NCBI RefSeq assembly: GCF_000373245.1
Contig: NZ_KB890755.1
Location: forward strand, 109,762 to 173,761
Reading direction: 5' to 3'
DNA from: Echinicola pacifica DSM 19836
Lineage (GTDB): Bacteria; Bacteroidota; Bacteroidia; Cytophagales; Cyclobacteriaceae
DNA length: 64,000 nucleotides
Each line of letters opens with the position of its first letter. Within the stretch, counting starts at the first letter, position 1. The notes under the pieces were generated by a model. That model was not told where the DNA came from, did not search any database, and saw only the letters and a program-made list of their open reading frames with translations. Shown piece after piece: positions 38,244 to 47,616 of this stretch. A program made the translations under genes and the position numbers.

Positions 38244-41200
38244 ATGCAAGCAAAATACCTTTTCATCTTTTTGATCCTGCTGCTAAGTCATAGCAGCATA
38301 GCTCAGCGGCAAGTGATCAGCTTCAATACAGACTGGAAGTTTTACCTTCAGCAAAAGTCTCAGGATACAATTCCCGAAAATAGTGATTTAGTATGGAAAA
38401 GCGTAAAGATTCCTCATGACTGGGCGCATGAAATGGGCATTTCCCGCGATGGAGCCCAGCAGGATCGTGGGGGATATTTCGGCGGAGGAATAGGCTGGTA
38501 CAGCAAGGAGTTTGACCTCAGCGATACTGATCCCGACCTGGAAAAAGTCATATTAGAGTTTGACGGAGTATATATGAATAGCGAGGTATGGATCAATGGC
38601 CAATATCTTGGGAAGAGGCCTTATGGCTATATTTCCTTTCGCTATGATATCAGCCCCTACCTGAAGCCCAAAAACAATCAGTTAATCCTCCGGGTGGACA
38701 ACTCCCTGGAGCCCTCTGCAAGGTGGTATCATCCCTGTGGCATCTATGCCCCTGTGAGACTCATTAAGAGCCAAAACATGCGCATAGCTGCGAATGGAAT
38801 CCAGCTAAACACAAGTGAAGTGAAGGCCGATCAAGCCACCCTGACCATTGCCATGAAGCTGGAAGCAGATCAGCTGCCAAAAAAACTGAGTTATGAGCAT
38901 AAGGTATATGACCAGTCTGACCAGCTGGTGGCGGAGTATAAGCAATCTGCCAGCACCAAAAAACAAGGTGAAATAATCGTCAGGGACCAAATGACCCTGA
39001 TGGAACCACGGCTATGGAGTCCGGATCAGCCGCATCTGTATCGTGTGGAATCGAGAGTTTATAGTAAAAAGGAGCTGATAGACCAGGTGTCCACTAGCTT
39101 TGGGGTGAGGACCATCTCCTGGGAGGTGGAAACAGGATTTCACCTCAATGGCAAGCAAACCAAGCTGCTGGGAGTATGTGAGCATTATGAAGGAGGCCCG
39201 GTGGGTGGAGCATGGCCGCGGCCCTTATTGAAATGGAAGCTGATGAAGCTGAAAGACATGGGGGTAAATGCCGTAAGAACGGCTCATAACCCTGCCCCAC
39301 CCATGTTCTATGAGCTATGTGATGAACTTGGGATCATGGTGATGGATGAGATTTTTGATGGATGGAGTAAGAAAGCGCCTGAGGATTATGGAAAGCAGGC
39401 TTTTGATGACTGGTGGGAAAAAGACCTTAGCGAGTGGATTGAGCGAAATAGGAATCACCCTTCCATCATTATCTATAGTTTAGGAAATGAAACCAAAGGC
39501 GATATTGCAGCGCAGCTGGTCGCAAAATGCCATGAACTGGATCCCAGCAGGCTGGTGACCTCGGGGCATAGTGGCTCCGATTTCATGGATGTATTTGGGG
39601 TGAATGGACATAGTGAAAAAATGTCCTTTTACGAAAATCCTGAGGAACATCTTAAAAACAAACCCTTTATCGCCACGGAGGCTCCGCATACCTGGCAGAC
39701 AAGAGGATATTATAGAACCTCTACCTGGTTTAGAGATGGCTATCCCCACCCGCGCCAGGATCCCTTTCCGCTGGAAGACCTTGCGGAGGAAGAGGTATTC
39801 CATTACGAATGGGCTCCAGTATCCAAGTGGGCCAATCAAAAACAACATTTCAACTCCTCCTATGATAATGCAATGGTAAGGATCTCTGCCCGCAAAAACT
39901 GGGAACTGATGCGTGACCTGCCTTGGTTTAGTGGGCATTTTAGATGGACAGGATTTGACTATTATGGAGAAGCTGGCTATGTCCATGGCGGATGGCCATT
40001 TAGGCTATTTATGGGTGGCGCACTGGATGTGGCAGGCTTCGAAAAAGACCTGTTTTACTTCTATCAAAGTCAGTGGACCAAAGAGCCTATGACCCATATC
40101 CTACCCCACTGGACGCATCCCACCGTTGAGGAAGGCACAGAAATACCCGTTTGGGTGTATTCCAACTGTGATGAGGTGGAGCTATTCTTCAATGGAAAGT
40201 CGCTCGGAAAGGACCGACCGGGTACCCAATGGGATCAGATGCAATGTGAGTGGATGGTACCTTATCAAGAAGGAACCCTCACGGCCAAAGGTTATATAGA
40301 CGGCAAACTTGTTTCTGAAACTCATCAAAGCACCGCAAAGACTCCTTCGCACTTAGGCCTGAAGCTGGACACGAAGCAGCTCGACCCAGCAGAGGATAAG
40401 ATAGCCATCGTCACCGCCAGTACAGAGGACCAAAATGGCGTAGTCTATCCCTATGGCGAGACCAAGGTGTTTTATAAGCTGCTGGGAGATGCGCGGATAT
40501 TGGCACTGGAAAATGGTGACCCCGTGGACACCAGCCTCAATGTGGGCATCATGGAGAAGAAAGCCTTCATGGGATTGACCAATGCCTTTATAGAAATGGA
40601 AGATGCCGATAAGGCCGTAAACCTGATAGCTGGGTCCATCCTTGGAGAGAAGCAGCTTATCAGCTCCAATAAGATCTCCATTGATGTACAGTTCCTCAAT
40701 CTGCTGGGAAACAGCAGCGATCCGATGTTTAGCATCTATTATACCACCGATGGCAGCACTCCTTCCCGGTCTGGCAAGCAATATATGGAATCCTTTGAGG
40801 TCGAAAATAAAACGACGGTGCGGGCTATAGTCTATGAGGGCGAGGAAATTGTACTGACCATGGAGGAGTATTTTGCCAAGGATCAGGGTCTTTATTTTGG
40901 TCAGAAGGAGAGTATGCAGGCAGCGAGCTTAAGTGGCATGCCAGCGACAGAAGCCGAGTATAAGGGGGCTAGCCCTTCCACGGACCAGGATGGCAATGGA
41001 TATCTGGACTTTGGAGGGCAGGAAGGGTATATCAAATGGTACCAAGAAAATGACGGAAGCCGAGGGGAATATTCTCTTATCATCCGCTATGCCAGCAATG
41101 ACCCTAAATCTACACGGCCTATGGGATTATACATCAATGGGAAAAAGCGACAGACGCTGAACTTCCCTTCCACTGGACACTGGAGCAAGGAATGGGGCAC

Positions 41201-41300
41201 TGTGGAGCTAAAAGAAGTGCTAGAGGCTGGCGCCAATTATATCGAACTCCGGACGGAGGGCCAAAGTGCCGCCAATATTCTTGGGCTTACGGTAAATTAA
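38244..41300 (+). CDS. GH2-family beta-galactosidase-like enzyme with chitobiase-like and CBM6/35-like C-terminal domains
   Basis: Retaining exo-beta-glycosidase, probably a beta-galactosidase. Signal peptide 1-21 (LLSHSSIAQ). The GH2 sandwich, immunoglobulin-like and barrel domains are in order: KVILEFDGVYMNSEVWINGQ, WYHPCGIYAPVRL, LNGKQTKLLGVCEHYEGGPV, AVRTAHNPAPP. The acid/base is Glu416 in YSLGNETKG and the nucleophile Glu479 in FIATEAPHTW. Further domains follow to about 830, then a chitobiase C-terminal-like segment (FSIYYTTDGSTPSRSGKQYM, about 835-890) and a final CBM6/35-like beta-sandwich (about 895-1018, YLDFGGQEGYIKWYQENDGS). Length 1018. First gene of the only plus-strand unit. 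An 8-bp inverted repeat spans its stop codon (41296-41325). Confidence 0.92.
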   Translation: MQAKYLFIFLILLLSHSSIAQRQVISFNTDWKFYLQQKSQDTIPENSDLVWKSVKIPHDWAHEMGISRDGAQQDRGGYFGGGIGWYSKEFDLSDTDPDLEKVILEFDGVYMNSEVWINGQYLGKRPYGYISFRYDISPYLKPKNNQLILRVDNSLEPSARWYHPCGIYAPVRLIKSQNMRIAANGIQLNTSEVKADQATLTIAMKLEADQLPKKLSYEHKVYDQSDQLVAEYKQSASTKKQGEIIVRDQMTLMEPRLWSPDQPHLYRVESRVYSKKELIDQVSTSFGVRTISWEVETGFHLNGKQTKLLGVCEHYEGGPVGGAWPRPLLKWKLMKLKDMGVNAVRTAHNPAPPMFYELCDELGIMVMDEIFDGWSKKAPEDYGKQAFDDWWEKDLSEWIERNRNHPSIIIYSLGNETKGDIAAQLVAKCHELDPSRLVTSGHSGSDFMDVFGVNGHSEKMSFYENPEEHLKNKPFIATEAPHTWQTRGYYRTSTWFRDGYPHPRQDPFPLEDLAEEEVFHYEWAPVSKWANQKQHFNSSYDNAMVRISARKNWELMRDLPWFSGHFRWTGFDYYGEAGYVHGGWPFRLFMGGALDVAGFEKDLFYFYQSQWTKEPMTHILPHWTHPTVEEGTEIPVWVYSNCDEVELFFNGKSLGKDRPGTQWDQMQCEWMVPYQEGTLTAKGYIDGKLVSETHQSTAKTPSHLGLKLDTKQLDPAEDKIAIVTASTEDQNGVVYPYGETKVFYKLLGDARILALENGDPVDTSLNVGIMEKKAFMGLTNAFIEMEDADKAVNLIAGSILGEKQLISSNKISIDVQFLNLLGNSSDPMFSIYYTTDGSTPSRSGKQYMESFEVENKTTVRAIVYEGEEIVLTMEEYFAKDQGLYFGQKESMQAASLSGMPATEAEYKGASPSTDQDGNGYLDFGGQEGYIKWYQENDGSRGEYSLIIRYASNDPKSTRPMGLYINGKKRQTLNFPSTGHWSKEWGTVELKEVLEAGANYIELRTEGQSAANILGLTVN

Positions 41301-41405
41301 TCCTTCCAATATATTTCGGATTAATATACTGCCTCTAAACCAGAAATTAGTTTTGGGTGAATGAATTAAGATAATCAAGTGACTAGTAACATTGTCATAA
41401 GCGAT

Positions 41406-42779
41406 ATGAAAAGAATAATGATAATTACGCTGCTAAGTCTGATGACGATGGTGGCGTATGGCCAGGAGAAAAAAATCTGGGATGAAAGTGCTCAGGAAAA
41501 GAAGGATCGATTAGAGTGGTGGGTAAATGACCGTTTTGGCTTGTTTATTCATTGGGGGACCTATTCGCTGGCTGCTCGCCACGAGAAGGTGATGAAGAAC
41601 GAAAAGATGTCGGACAAGCAATATAAGCGGTATTTTGACAATTTTAACCCTGACTTATATGAGCCAGCAGAATGGGCAAAAATGGCCAAAGAAGCAGGAA
41701 TGAAATATGCGGTAATTACCACTAAGCATCATGAAGGATTCACGCTCTTTGATTCAGAATATACGGACTATAAGGTCACGAACACCCCTTATGGCAAGGA
41801 TGCGCTAAGGGAGTGGGTGGATGCTTTCAGAGCTGAAGGCTTGAAAATAGGCTTTTATTACTCCATGATCGACTGGCATCATCCCGACTATACCATTGAC
41901 CGGGTGCACCCACATGCACCGAAGAATGAGGCCGATTATGAGAAGTTGAATAAGGATAGAGATATGGAGGTCTATCGAGAGTATCTCAAAAATCAAGTCA
42001 CCGAAATCCTCACTAATTATGGCAAGGTGGACATGTTATGGATGGATTTCTCCTTTCCTGGTGAGCATGGCAAGGGCCGTGAGGACTGGGGAGCAGTGGA
42101 GCTAATGAAGCTCATCCGTAAGTTGCAGCCGGGAATAATTGTCAATGATCGCCTAGATCTCAAAGAATATGAAGGGGGATGGGATTTCACCACTCCTGAG
42201 CAATTTAAAGTCAATGAATGGCCTACCTATAATGGTGAAAAAATCCCTTGGGAGACCTGCCAGACCTTCAGTGGCTCATGGGGCTATTACAGGGACGAAA
42301 TGACCTGGAAAAGCAATAAGCAATTGCTCGTTTTGCTCATCGAGTCAGTGAGTAAAGGGGGTAATTTGCTACTGAATGTGGGACCTACCGGCAGGGGAAC
42401 GATAGACTATAGAGCTGAAAACGTCCTCCAAGACATGGGCGAGTGGATGAAATATAATTCCAGAGCGATCTACGAATGCACGCAGGCTCCGGAGGAATTT
42501 GAAGTTCCTGACAATTCACTATTGACTTACAACCCTAAAACCAATAGGCTGTACATTCACTTATTGGACTATCCATTGCAGAATTTCACGCTTAAAGGCA
42601 TGAAAGGAAAGATCAACTATGTGCAGTTTTTGCATGATGGATCAGAAATTAAAATCACCAAACCGCATGGCTTTGGGCCGGGAGCAGGTCAGGGCTTAGG
42701 TGAAAATGACCTGAACCTTTCTCTTCCTGTGACCAAGCCCAATGTGGAAATCCCAGTGATCGAGATTATCTTGAATTAA
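41406..42779 (+). CDS. GH29 alpha-L-fucosidase (second copy)
   Basis: Exported exo-fucosidase. Signal peptide MKRIMIITLLSLMTMVAYGQ. Barrel signatures: VNDRFGLFIHWGTYSLAARH, VITTKHHEGFTLFD and FYYSMIDWHHPDY, with the nucleophile Asp in DMLWMDFSFPGEHG; SKGGNLLLNVGPTGRG follows. A short C-terminal beta domain ends the protein. The ATG at 41406 is preferred to a GTG at 41379, because it opens the signal peptide. It follows GH2 by 105 bases on the plus strand and so is probably co-transcribed. A TAGTTTTG at 41348-41355 matches the -7 element, but no TTG partner is placed correctly. Compared with the first GH29 it has HHEG instead of HHDG and a different C-terminal half. Confidence 0.94.
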   Translation: MKRIMIITLLSLMTMVAYGQEKKIWDESAQEKKDRLEWWVNDRFGLFIHWGTYSLAARHEKVMKNEKMSDKQYKRYFDNFNPDLYEPAEWAKMAKEAGMKYAVITTKHHEGFTLFDSEYTDYKVTNTPYGKDALREWVDAFRAEGLKIGFYYSMIDWHHPDYTIDRVHPHAPKNEADYEKLNKDRDMEVYREYLKNQVTEILTNYGKVDMLWMDFSFPGEHGKGREDWGAVELMKLIRKLQPGIIVNDRLDLKEYEGGWDFTTPEQFKVNEWPTYNGEKIPWETCQTFSGSWGYYRDEMTWKSNKQLLVLLIESVSKGGNLLLNVGPTGRGTIDYRAENVLQDMGEWMKYNSRAIYECTQAPEEFEVPDNSLLTYNPKTNRLYIHLLDYPLQNFTLKGMKGKINYVQFLHDGSEIKITKPHGFGPGAGQGLGENDLNLSLPVTKPNVEIPVIEIILN

Positions 42780-42877
42780 GATTAATAAGCCAAGATTTTC
42801 CCCGCCAACAGGTGGGAAACTATAGTGCTCTAATAGGTGTTGTTTTTTTCCTGGCCCATAAAAATCAGGAGCTGGCA

Positions 42878-42913
42878 AAAGGCCCATTTTTCATCCCTGA
42901 AAAATGGGCCTTT
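42878..42913. terminator. Bidirectional terminator between convergent units
   Basis: AAAGGCCCATTTTT (42878-42891) and its exact reverse complement AAAAATGGGCCTTT (42900-42913) flank an 8-base loop, a 14-bp perfect stem with T/A runs on both sides. It lies between the GH29 stop on the plus strand and the sulfatase stop on the minus strand and would end both transcripts. Confidence 0.85.
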
Positions 42914-42946
42914 ATAGCTTCGTTGATTTGATTAATTCCGAGCAAT

Positions 42947-44464
42947 TTAGTAGGGTAATTGGGATGCAGGAGGAATCGGCACTTTGTTTTCCTTTCTCCA
43001 ACTGCTAAGTTTTGCAAGCAATTGTGCTGTTAACTCCGGGTTTTCGTCTGCTAGATTGTTTTCTTCCTTAAGATCCGTATCTAAATTATACAATTCTATT
43101 TCACCATCCAGTAAATACTGAATCAGTTTCCATTCCTCTACCCTGATGATGGAGCAAGGCGGGTTTTTATAGGTGCTGGCAATATGCCAATACAGTGCTC
43201 GGGGCTCCAATTCCTGGCGATCTAAGAGTGGTACTAAACTTTTACCATCTAAAATCCCATGATAATCCGTGACGCCAGCTAATTCCAAAAATGTAGGAAA
43301 ATAGTCCATTCCACAAATGGGGACTTCTGAAGTTCCCGAGGCTATTTTCCCTGGCCAGTTGGCAAAAGCGGGCACGCGGATTCCTCCTTCATACACCGTT
43401 CCCTTGGCACCTCGAAGCGTGTTCGTATTACTTTGCAGGCCGTTGAATCCATTATCAGAAGTGAAGATTACCAGGGTATTTTCTCGTAAACCCTCCTTCT
43501 TCAAATAATCGATAATTCTTTGGACATTATCATCAATGGACTCGATCATGGTGGCGTATCCGGCGATTTCTTCCAGATTGACTGCTCCCTGACCCGTTAT
43601 AGAATCTGGATACTTATTCCTATATTTCTCTAGCCATTTTTCACTCCTTGGTACGGTGGGACGATGCGGTGCATAATAGTGTAAATTGACAAAAAAGGGC
43701 TCGTCTTTATTTCTATCGATAAAACCAATGGCCTCGTCCGTCAGCCGGTCCGTCAGCCATTCATCCTCTTCCTTATCTTCTATAAATGGGTTCTTAAAAG
43801 GAGCTATATACCCACCACTTTCCGATTGGTAGCCTTCCGAATACCCCCTCGCAGGATCTCCCCACCAGGTGCCCCCAACATTCTCATGAAAGCCTCTTCC
43901 TGTAGGGTAATAAGCCATTAGCTCAGGAGTCTTGTGCTCCGCCAACCAGTCAAGATTGCCATTTGCGGGCTGTTTTAGGGGTGTTTTTAAGGGGAAATTT
44001 GTTTCTTCTGCCGGATTAGGGCCTACCAAATGCCATTTGCCAATATGAATCAGCCGATAACCTGCTTCCTGCAAAGGTTCTGCATACATGGGATGATCCT
44101 GACTTACGGTCCATCGGGAAAAGATATTATGCTTATCATCTCCTTTTTCCAGGACAGGAACATTATATATTCCAGTTCTAAAGGACTGCTGCCCCGTCAA
44201 TAAAGCGGCCCTGGAGGGTGAGCAAGTAGGGTACATATAGGCATTGGTAAACACCAGACTTTCCTTGGCTAGCTTATCCAGATTAGGTGTTTCAAACCAT
44301 TGGCTGCCCATAAATCCCACATCTTGCCATCCTAGGTCATCCGCCATGATAAAGATGATATTTGGTTTATCCTGCCCTTGCACGGCCGGCACAAAATAGA
44401 TGGGAATAATAATCAGGCAAAATAAAAATCGCTTTAGCTGCATATGGGTAAATTTATAGATCAT
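42947..44464 (-). CDS. S1-family sulfatase, CSPSR type (sulfatase E)
   Basis: Exported sulfatase; the signal peptide ends near residue 31 (PAVQGQ). Metal-site motif IIFIMADDLGWQDVGFMGSQ, maturation motif CSPSRAALLTG at Cys81, then HIGKWHLVGPNP, VNLHYYAPHRPTVP and FTSDNGFNGLQSN. Length 505 from the ATG at 44464; an ATG seven codons later (44443) would give a cleaner signal peptide. Only five bases separate it from the preceding sulfatase F, so the two are translationally linked. It is the last gene of the six-gene unit starting at 54304 and is followed by the bidirectional terminator. Closest in style to sulfatase H (both with Asp-Asp-Leu-Gly-Trp and long insert before the active-site His). 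Confidence 0.91.
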   Translation of the reverse strand: MIYKFTHMQLKRFLFCLIIIPIYFVPAVQGQDKPNIIFIMADDLGWQDVGFMGSQWFETPNLDKLAKESLVFTNAYMYPTCSPSRAALLTGQQSFRTGIYNVPVLEKGDDKHNIFSRWTVSQDHPMYAEPLQEAGYRLIHIGKWHLVGPNPAEETNFPLKTPLKQPANGNLDWLAEHKTPELMAYYPTGRGFHENVGGTWWGDPARGYSEGYQSESGGYIAPFKNPFIEDKEEDEWLTDRLTDEAIGFIDRNKDEPFFVNLHYYAPHRPTVPRSEKWLEKYRNKYPDSITGQGAVNLEEIAGYATMIESIDDNVQRIIDYLKKEGLRENTLVIFTSDNGFNGLQSNTNTLRGAKGTVYEGGIRVPAFANWPGKIASGTSEVPICGMDYFPTFLELAGVTDYHGILDGKSLVPLLDRQELEPRALYWHIASTYKNPPCSIIRVEEWKLIQYLLDGEIELYNLDTDLKEENNLADENPELTAQLLAKLSSWRKENKVPIPPASQLPY

Positions 44465-44469
44465 GAGGC

Positions 44470-45921
44470 TTAGTTTTTCTCTTGTATATTCTCAAATGGG
44501 GGGACTCTCTGATCGCTTCCAATAAGGTGGACATCTCCAAGCTCTGCCCTCACCCTTTCTGCCTCACGGAGTAGCTCTTCCATCACTTCAGGGTGTGCTG
44601 CTGAGATATCAGTCAATTCTCCCATATCATTATCCAAATTAAACAATATTGGTCTATCCAAGACCTCCAATCCCTTGCAGGATATATTTTTTAAGTTGGC
44701 ACCACCAAAGGGCTTTACCTTGGCATTTTTTGACCAGAAAGGCTGGTCTTCGGAGGTTCTGGGGAGGTGAATCTTCCATTTTCCTTTTCTGATCGCCTGC
44801 AAGTTGGTACCATTATAATAATACAGGTATTCGTGAGGGGAATCCCCCTGCCCTGTCTTCAATAGGGGCATGATATCCTTGCCATCAATGATTCGATCCT
44901 CAGGAATCTCGGCTCCAGCTAGCGTAGCAATAGTGGGTAAGAGGTTCATAGAGGACAGTAGGGTATTATTTATACCACTTGGAATCTGCCCCTTCCATCG
45001 CATAATGGCAGGAATGCGGAAGCCCCCTTCCATAGTGGTGTACTTGCCGCCATTCAAAGGTCCCGCGGAGCCGCCAAAATGGCAAATAGCAGGCCCATTA
45101 TCCGATAGGAATATGACCAAAGTTTCTTCGTCCAGGCCATTTTCGCTGATGGATTCCATTAATTGCCCAATATAATAATCCAGTTCCTGAACAAAATCCC
45201 CATATAAGCTTCCCTTGGAAGTCCCTATAAAGGCATCATTTGGCAAGATGGGTGAATGCACCGAATGATAGGCTAAATAAAGAAAGAAAGGGTTCTCCTT
45301 ATTTTCCTCAATATACTCTATGGCCTTTTCGGTATAATCTCCAATTAACGACTCAAAGGCTACATTTTCTTTGACAATGGTGCGGTTTTCATATACATCA
45401 TCCAAGGCAGGGTGGCTACTGAGCCAATTGGATTGCAGACCATAGAAATTTTGGAAACCATGATCGATGGGCTGCCCGCCCGGATTAAAACCTAGGTGCC
45501 ACTTGCCGATAGCCATGGTAGCATACCCTTCCTTCAGCAGTATATCTGCAATAGTGATTTCATCTGGATGCAAGCCATAATCCTTGTGTTTTTCGATTTC
45601 TGCCTGAGCCACCGGATAGCCATTTCTCATCGGATAGCGCCCCGTAAGTAAAGCGGCGCGGGAGGGGCTACAGACCGAGGAAGCCACCTGAAAATCAGTA
45701 AACCTAATTCCTTCCTGAGCAAGCCTATCGATATGCGGGGTATTCACATCTTGTGCTCCATAGCAGCTCAGGTCACCATAACCCAAATCATCCGCAAAAA
45801 GGATGATAACATTTGGTCGATCCTGAGCGATCAGCCGCAGGCTGCTAAAGCATAATAGAAACAAGCATGCAAAATATATTTTCGCAAACATTGTCCGATT
45901 AATTCTCAATTCAAAATCCAT
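44470..45921 (-). CDS. S1-family sulfatase, CSPSR type (sulfatase F)
   Basis: Exported sulfatase. Hydrophobic signal at about 13-32. Metal-site motif VIILFADDLGYGDLSCYGAQ, maturation motif CSPSRAALLTG at Cys84, then MAIGKWHLGFNPGG, AYHSVHSPILP and FLSDNGPAICHFGGSAGPLN, a layout seen in many arylsulfatase-A-like members. Length 483 from the ATG at 45921; an ATG at 45891 would shorten the charged leader. It follows the esterase gene by 56 bases and precedes sulfatase E by five, in a unit that also holds two GH116 enzymes. The sulfated position cannot be told. Confidence 0.91.
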   Translation of the reverse strand: MDFELRINRTMFAKIYFACLFLLCFSSLRLIAQDRPNVIILFADDLGYGDLSCYGAQDVNTPHIDRLAQEGIRFTDFQVASSVCSPSRAALLTGRYPMRNGYPVAQAEIEKHKDYGLHPDEITIADILLKEGYATMAIGKWHLGFNPGGQPIDHGFQNFYGLQSNWLSSHPALDDVYENRTIVKENVAFESLIGDYTEKAIEYIEENKENPFFLYLAYHSVHSPILPNDAFIGTSKGSLYGDFVQELDYYIGQLMESISENGLDEETLVIFLSDNGPAICHFGGSAGPLNGGKYTTMEGGFRIPAIMRWKGQIPSGINNTLLSSMNLLPTIATLAGAEIPEDRIIDGKDIMPLLKTGQGDSPHEYLYYYNGTNLQAIRKGKWKIHLPRTSEDQPFWSKNAKVKPFGGANLKNISCKGLEVLDRPILFNLDNDMGELTDISAAHPEVMEELLREAERVRAELGDVHLIGSDQRVPPFENIQEKN

Positions 45922-45977
45922 TGTATCCGTCTTATCTTTTATTGATCTGCCAGAATTCTATCTTTGCGGTTTTAAGC

Positions 45978-47504
45978 CTATTTCTCCCAGGTATCTGTTC
46001 TGAAGGGATAGGCAGGTAATTCATTTGCATTGACCAAATTGACTTTGGGCTTGCCAGCAAAGGCATAGCGTACATATTTTGGCTGCTTGATTTTCGGGGA
46101 GGACAATACCACGCTTTCCCCTTCGATCCTGGAGGTCGCATATTCCCACAGTCCAGTCTCATCAGTAATCCAAAAACCGGATGGAGCTCCTCCATTGATG
46201 GTCTTAAGGCCTTTGGCATTATCAAAATTCACTATCAATTGTCCCTGCCGGACCTCCACCTCTTTCATCACTGGACCTGCGGCCATTATATCCATACCCA
46301 AAGTGAGATTAGCGGCCAAGAGGGCCCCTCTTTGGCCTATAGGGAGCTTATCTGTAGGGTGTATATTCTCTAGCTCACCCAAGTCAATGGTATTTATCAC
46401 TGAAATACCGGGAAGATCCAGCGATTCCATTTGGGATTCACGCATCCAAGCCCAGGAGGGTTCTGAGGGATTTTCGGGATCCACGACTCCTTCGGTTCCC
46501 TTGCCAAACCCGGGTAGCATCACCACCATAAAATGCATGTCCTCTTTTTTCCATTCTTTACGGTATTCTGTGACCCATTGCTTAAGGATCCCTCCATACT
46601 CTTTTATCCCAGCCACCCGATGAAACCAGGTGTCAGCATCCACCTCAGGCATTCCTGCCATATACCGGGTATTTCGTTCTCCCTGATACCATACAAGGCC
46701 CCGACAGGCAAAGGGAATGAGAGGATGCATCATGCCATTATATAAAATATTGGGCTGGCGTCTTAAGAAGACATCCTCCTGCCCGGTCCAGCCATCTGGC
46801 CCATTTAGGATGTCCTGTATTTCGGCTTTCCGCACAGAATCCGCGTCAAATTCCTCCATGATGGTCTTGAAATGTGGCAGCTCTTTGGTCATCGCTCTAG
46901 GCATCCAGGCTTCTATGGACGAGCTGCCCCAGGAAGCATGGATAATTCCCACGGGTACATCACCGATGTCATTCAGAAAATAAGCAAAAGAAAAGGCCAC
47001 GGCACTTTTGGGATGGGTGCTTTGCCATTGTCCGGAAACCTCCTCCTGCTCCTCCAAAGCCACAGTCCGCTTCACCTCAAAGCTTCGGATATCCCTGGCA
47101 AAGGGCACCAGTCCCCGCACTTCAGGGACCTGAGCTACACCAAATTGCATATTGGACTGTCCGGAACAGATCCATACTTCCCCGACTACCACATCGGAAA
47201 TGGTTAGTTCAGTTTGGCCATTAATTTTCATCTCTCTTCCTACTTTGCTGGCCTTTAGGGGGTCCAGGCTCAGCTCCCACTTCCCATTTTGATCCGTGGT
47301 GGTGGACTTCTGCTGACCAGCAAAAGTCACAGTAACCTTCTCCATAGGTGAGGCCTCCCCCCAGACTGGCACAGGCATACCTTGTTGCAAGACCATATGA
47401 TCACAAAACAGCGATGACAGCCTTAGATCCTGATCCAATGGCGTCGCACTACCTAAGCAGTGTAGGCTTAGAAGGAGTAAGAATATCATAAAGCACTTAT
47501 TCAT
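45978..47504 (-). CDS. Sialate O-acetylesterase-like SGNH carbohydrate esterase
   Basis: Predicted to remove O-acetyl groups from sugars in the periplasm. Signal peptide at about 1-20. After an N-terminal beta domain (LFCDHMVLQQGMPVPVWGEA) the SGNH block starts at GEVWICSGQSNMQFG with catalytic Ser117; GIIHASWGSSSIEAWMPR, GLVWYQGERNT and the C-terminal LENIHPTDKLPIGQRGA with the catalytic His follow. Length 508. The ATG at 47504 was chosen over 47537 because it opens the signal peptide. Family members are called 9-O-acetylesterases, but in PULs they act on many acetylated sugars, so sialic acid need not be present. It lies between GH116 and sulfatase F. Confidence 0.9.
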   Translation of the reverse strand: MNKCFMIFLLLLSLHCLGSATPLDQDLRLSSLFCDHMVLQQGMPVPVWGEASPMEKVTVTFAGQQKSTTTDQNGKWELSLDPLKASKVGREMKINGQTELTISDVVVGEVWICSGQSNMQFGVAQVPEVRGLVPFARDIRSFEVKRTVALEEQEEVSGQWQSTHPKSAVAFSFAYFLNDIGDVPVGIIHASWGSSSIEAWMPRAMTKELPHFKTIMEEFDADSVRKAEIQDILNGPDGWTGQEDVFLRRQPNILYNGMMHPLIPFACRGLVWYQGERNTRYMAGMPEVDADTWFHRVAGIKEYGGILKQWVTEYRKEWKKEDMHFMVVMLPGFGKGTEGVVDPENPSEPSWAWMRESQMESLDLPGISVINTIDLGELENIHPTDKLPIGQRGALLAANLTLGMDIMAAGPVMKEVEVRQGQLIVNFDNAKGLKTINGGAPSGFWITDETGLWEYATSRIEGESVVLSSPKIKQPKYVRYAFAGKPKVNLVNANELPAYPFRTDTWEK

Positions 47505-47616
47505 AATTGTATATTTTTCTGTTTCACATTTATACATTCATCATCACCAAAACGCTCGATTTTCCCGCGAAGCGGTAAAGCCAGGAAATAAAATATCAGC
47601 CCCGACCAATGGTGAC

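Noticed and set aside
39480-39986. 168-codon minus-strand open frame
   Set aside because: Antisense shadow of the plus-strand GH2 gene.
41348-41355. TAGTTTTG as internal promoter for the second GH29 gene
   Set aside because: No correctly spaced TTG; co-transcription with GH2 is simpler.
45978-47504. Evidence for sialic acid use from the sialate O-acetylesterase-like gene
   Set aside because: No sialidase, sialate lyase or epimerase in the window; this family acts on other acetylated sugars in many PULs.
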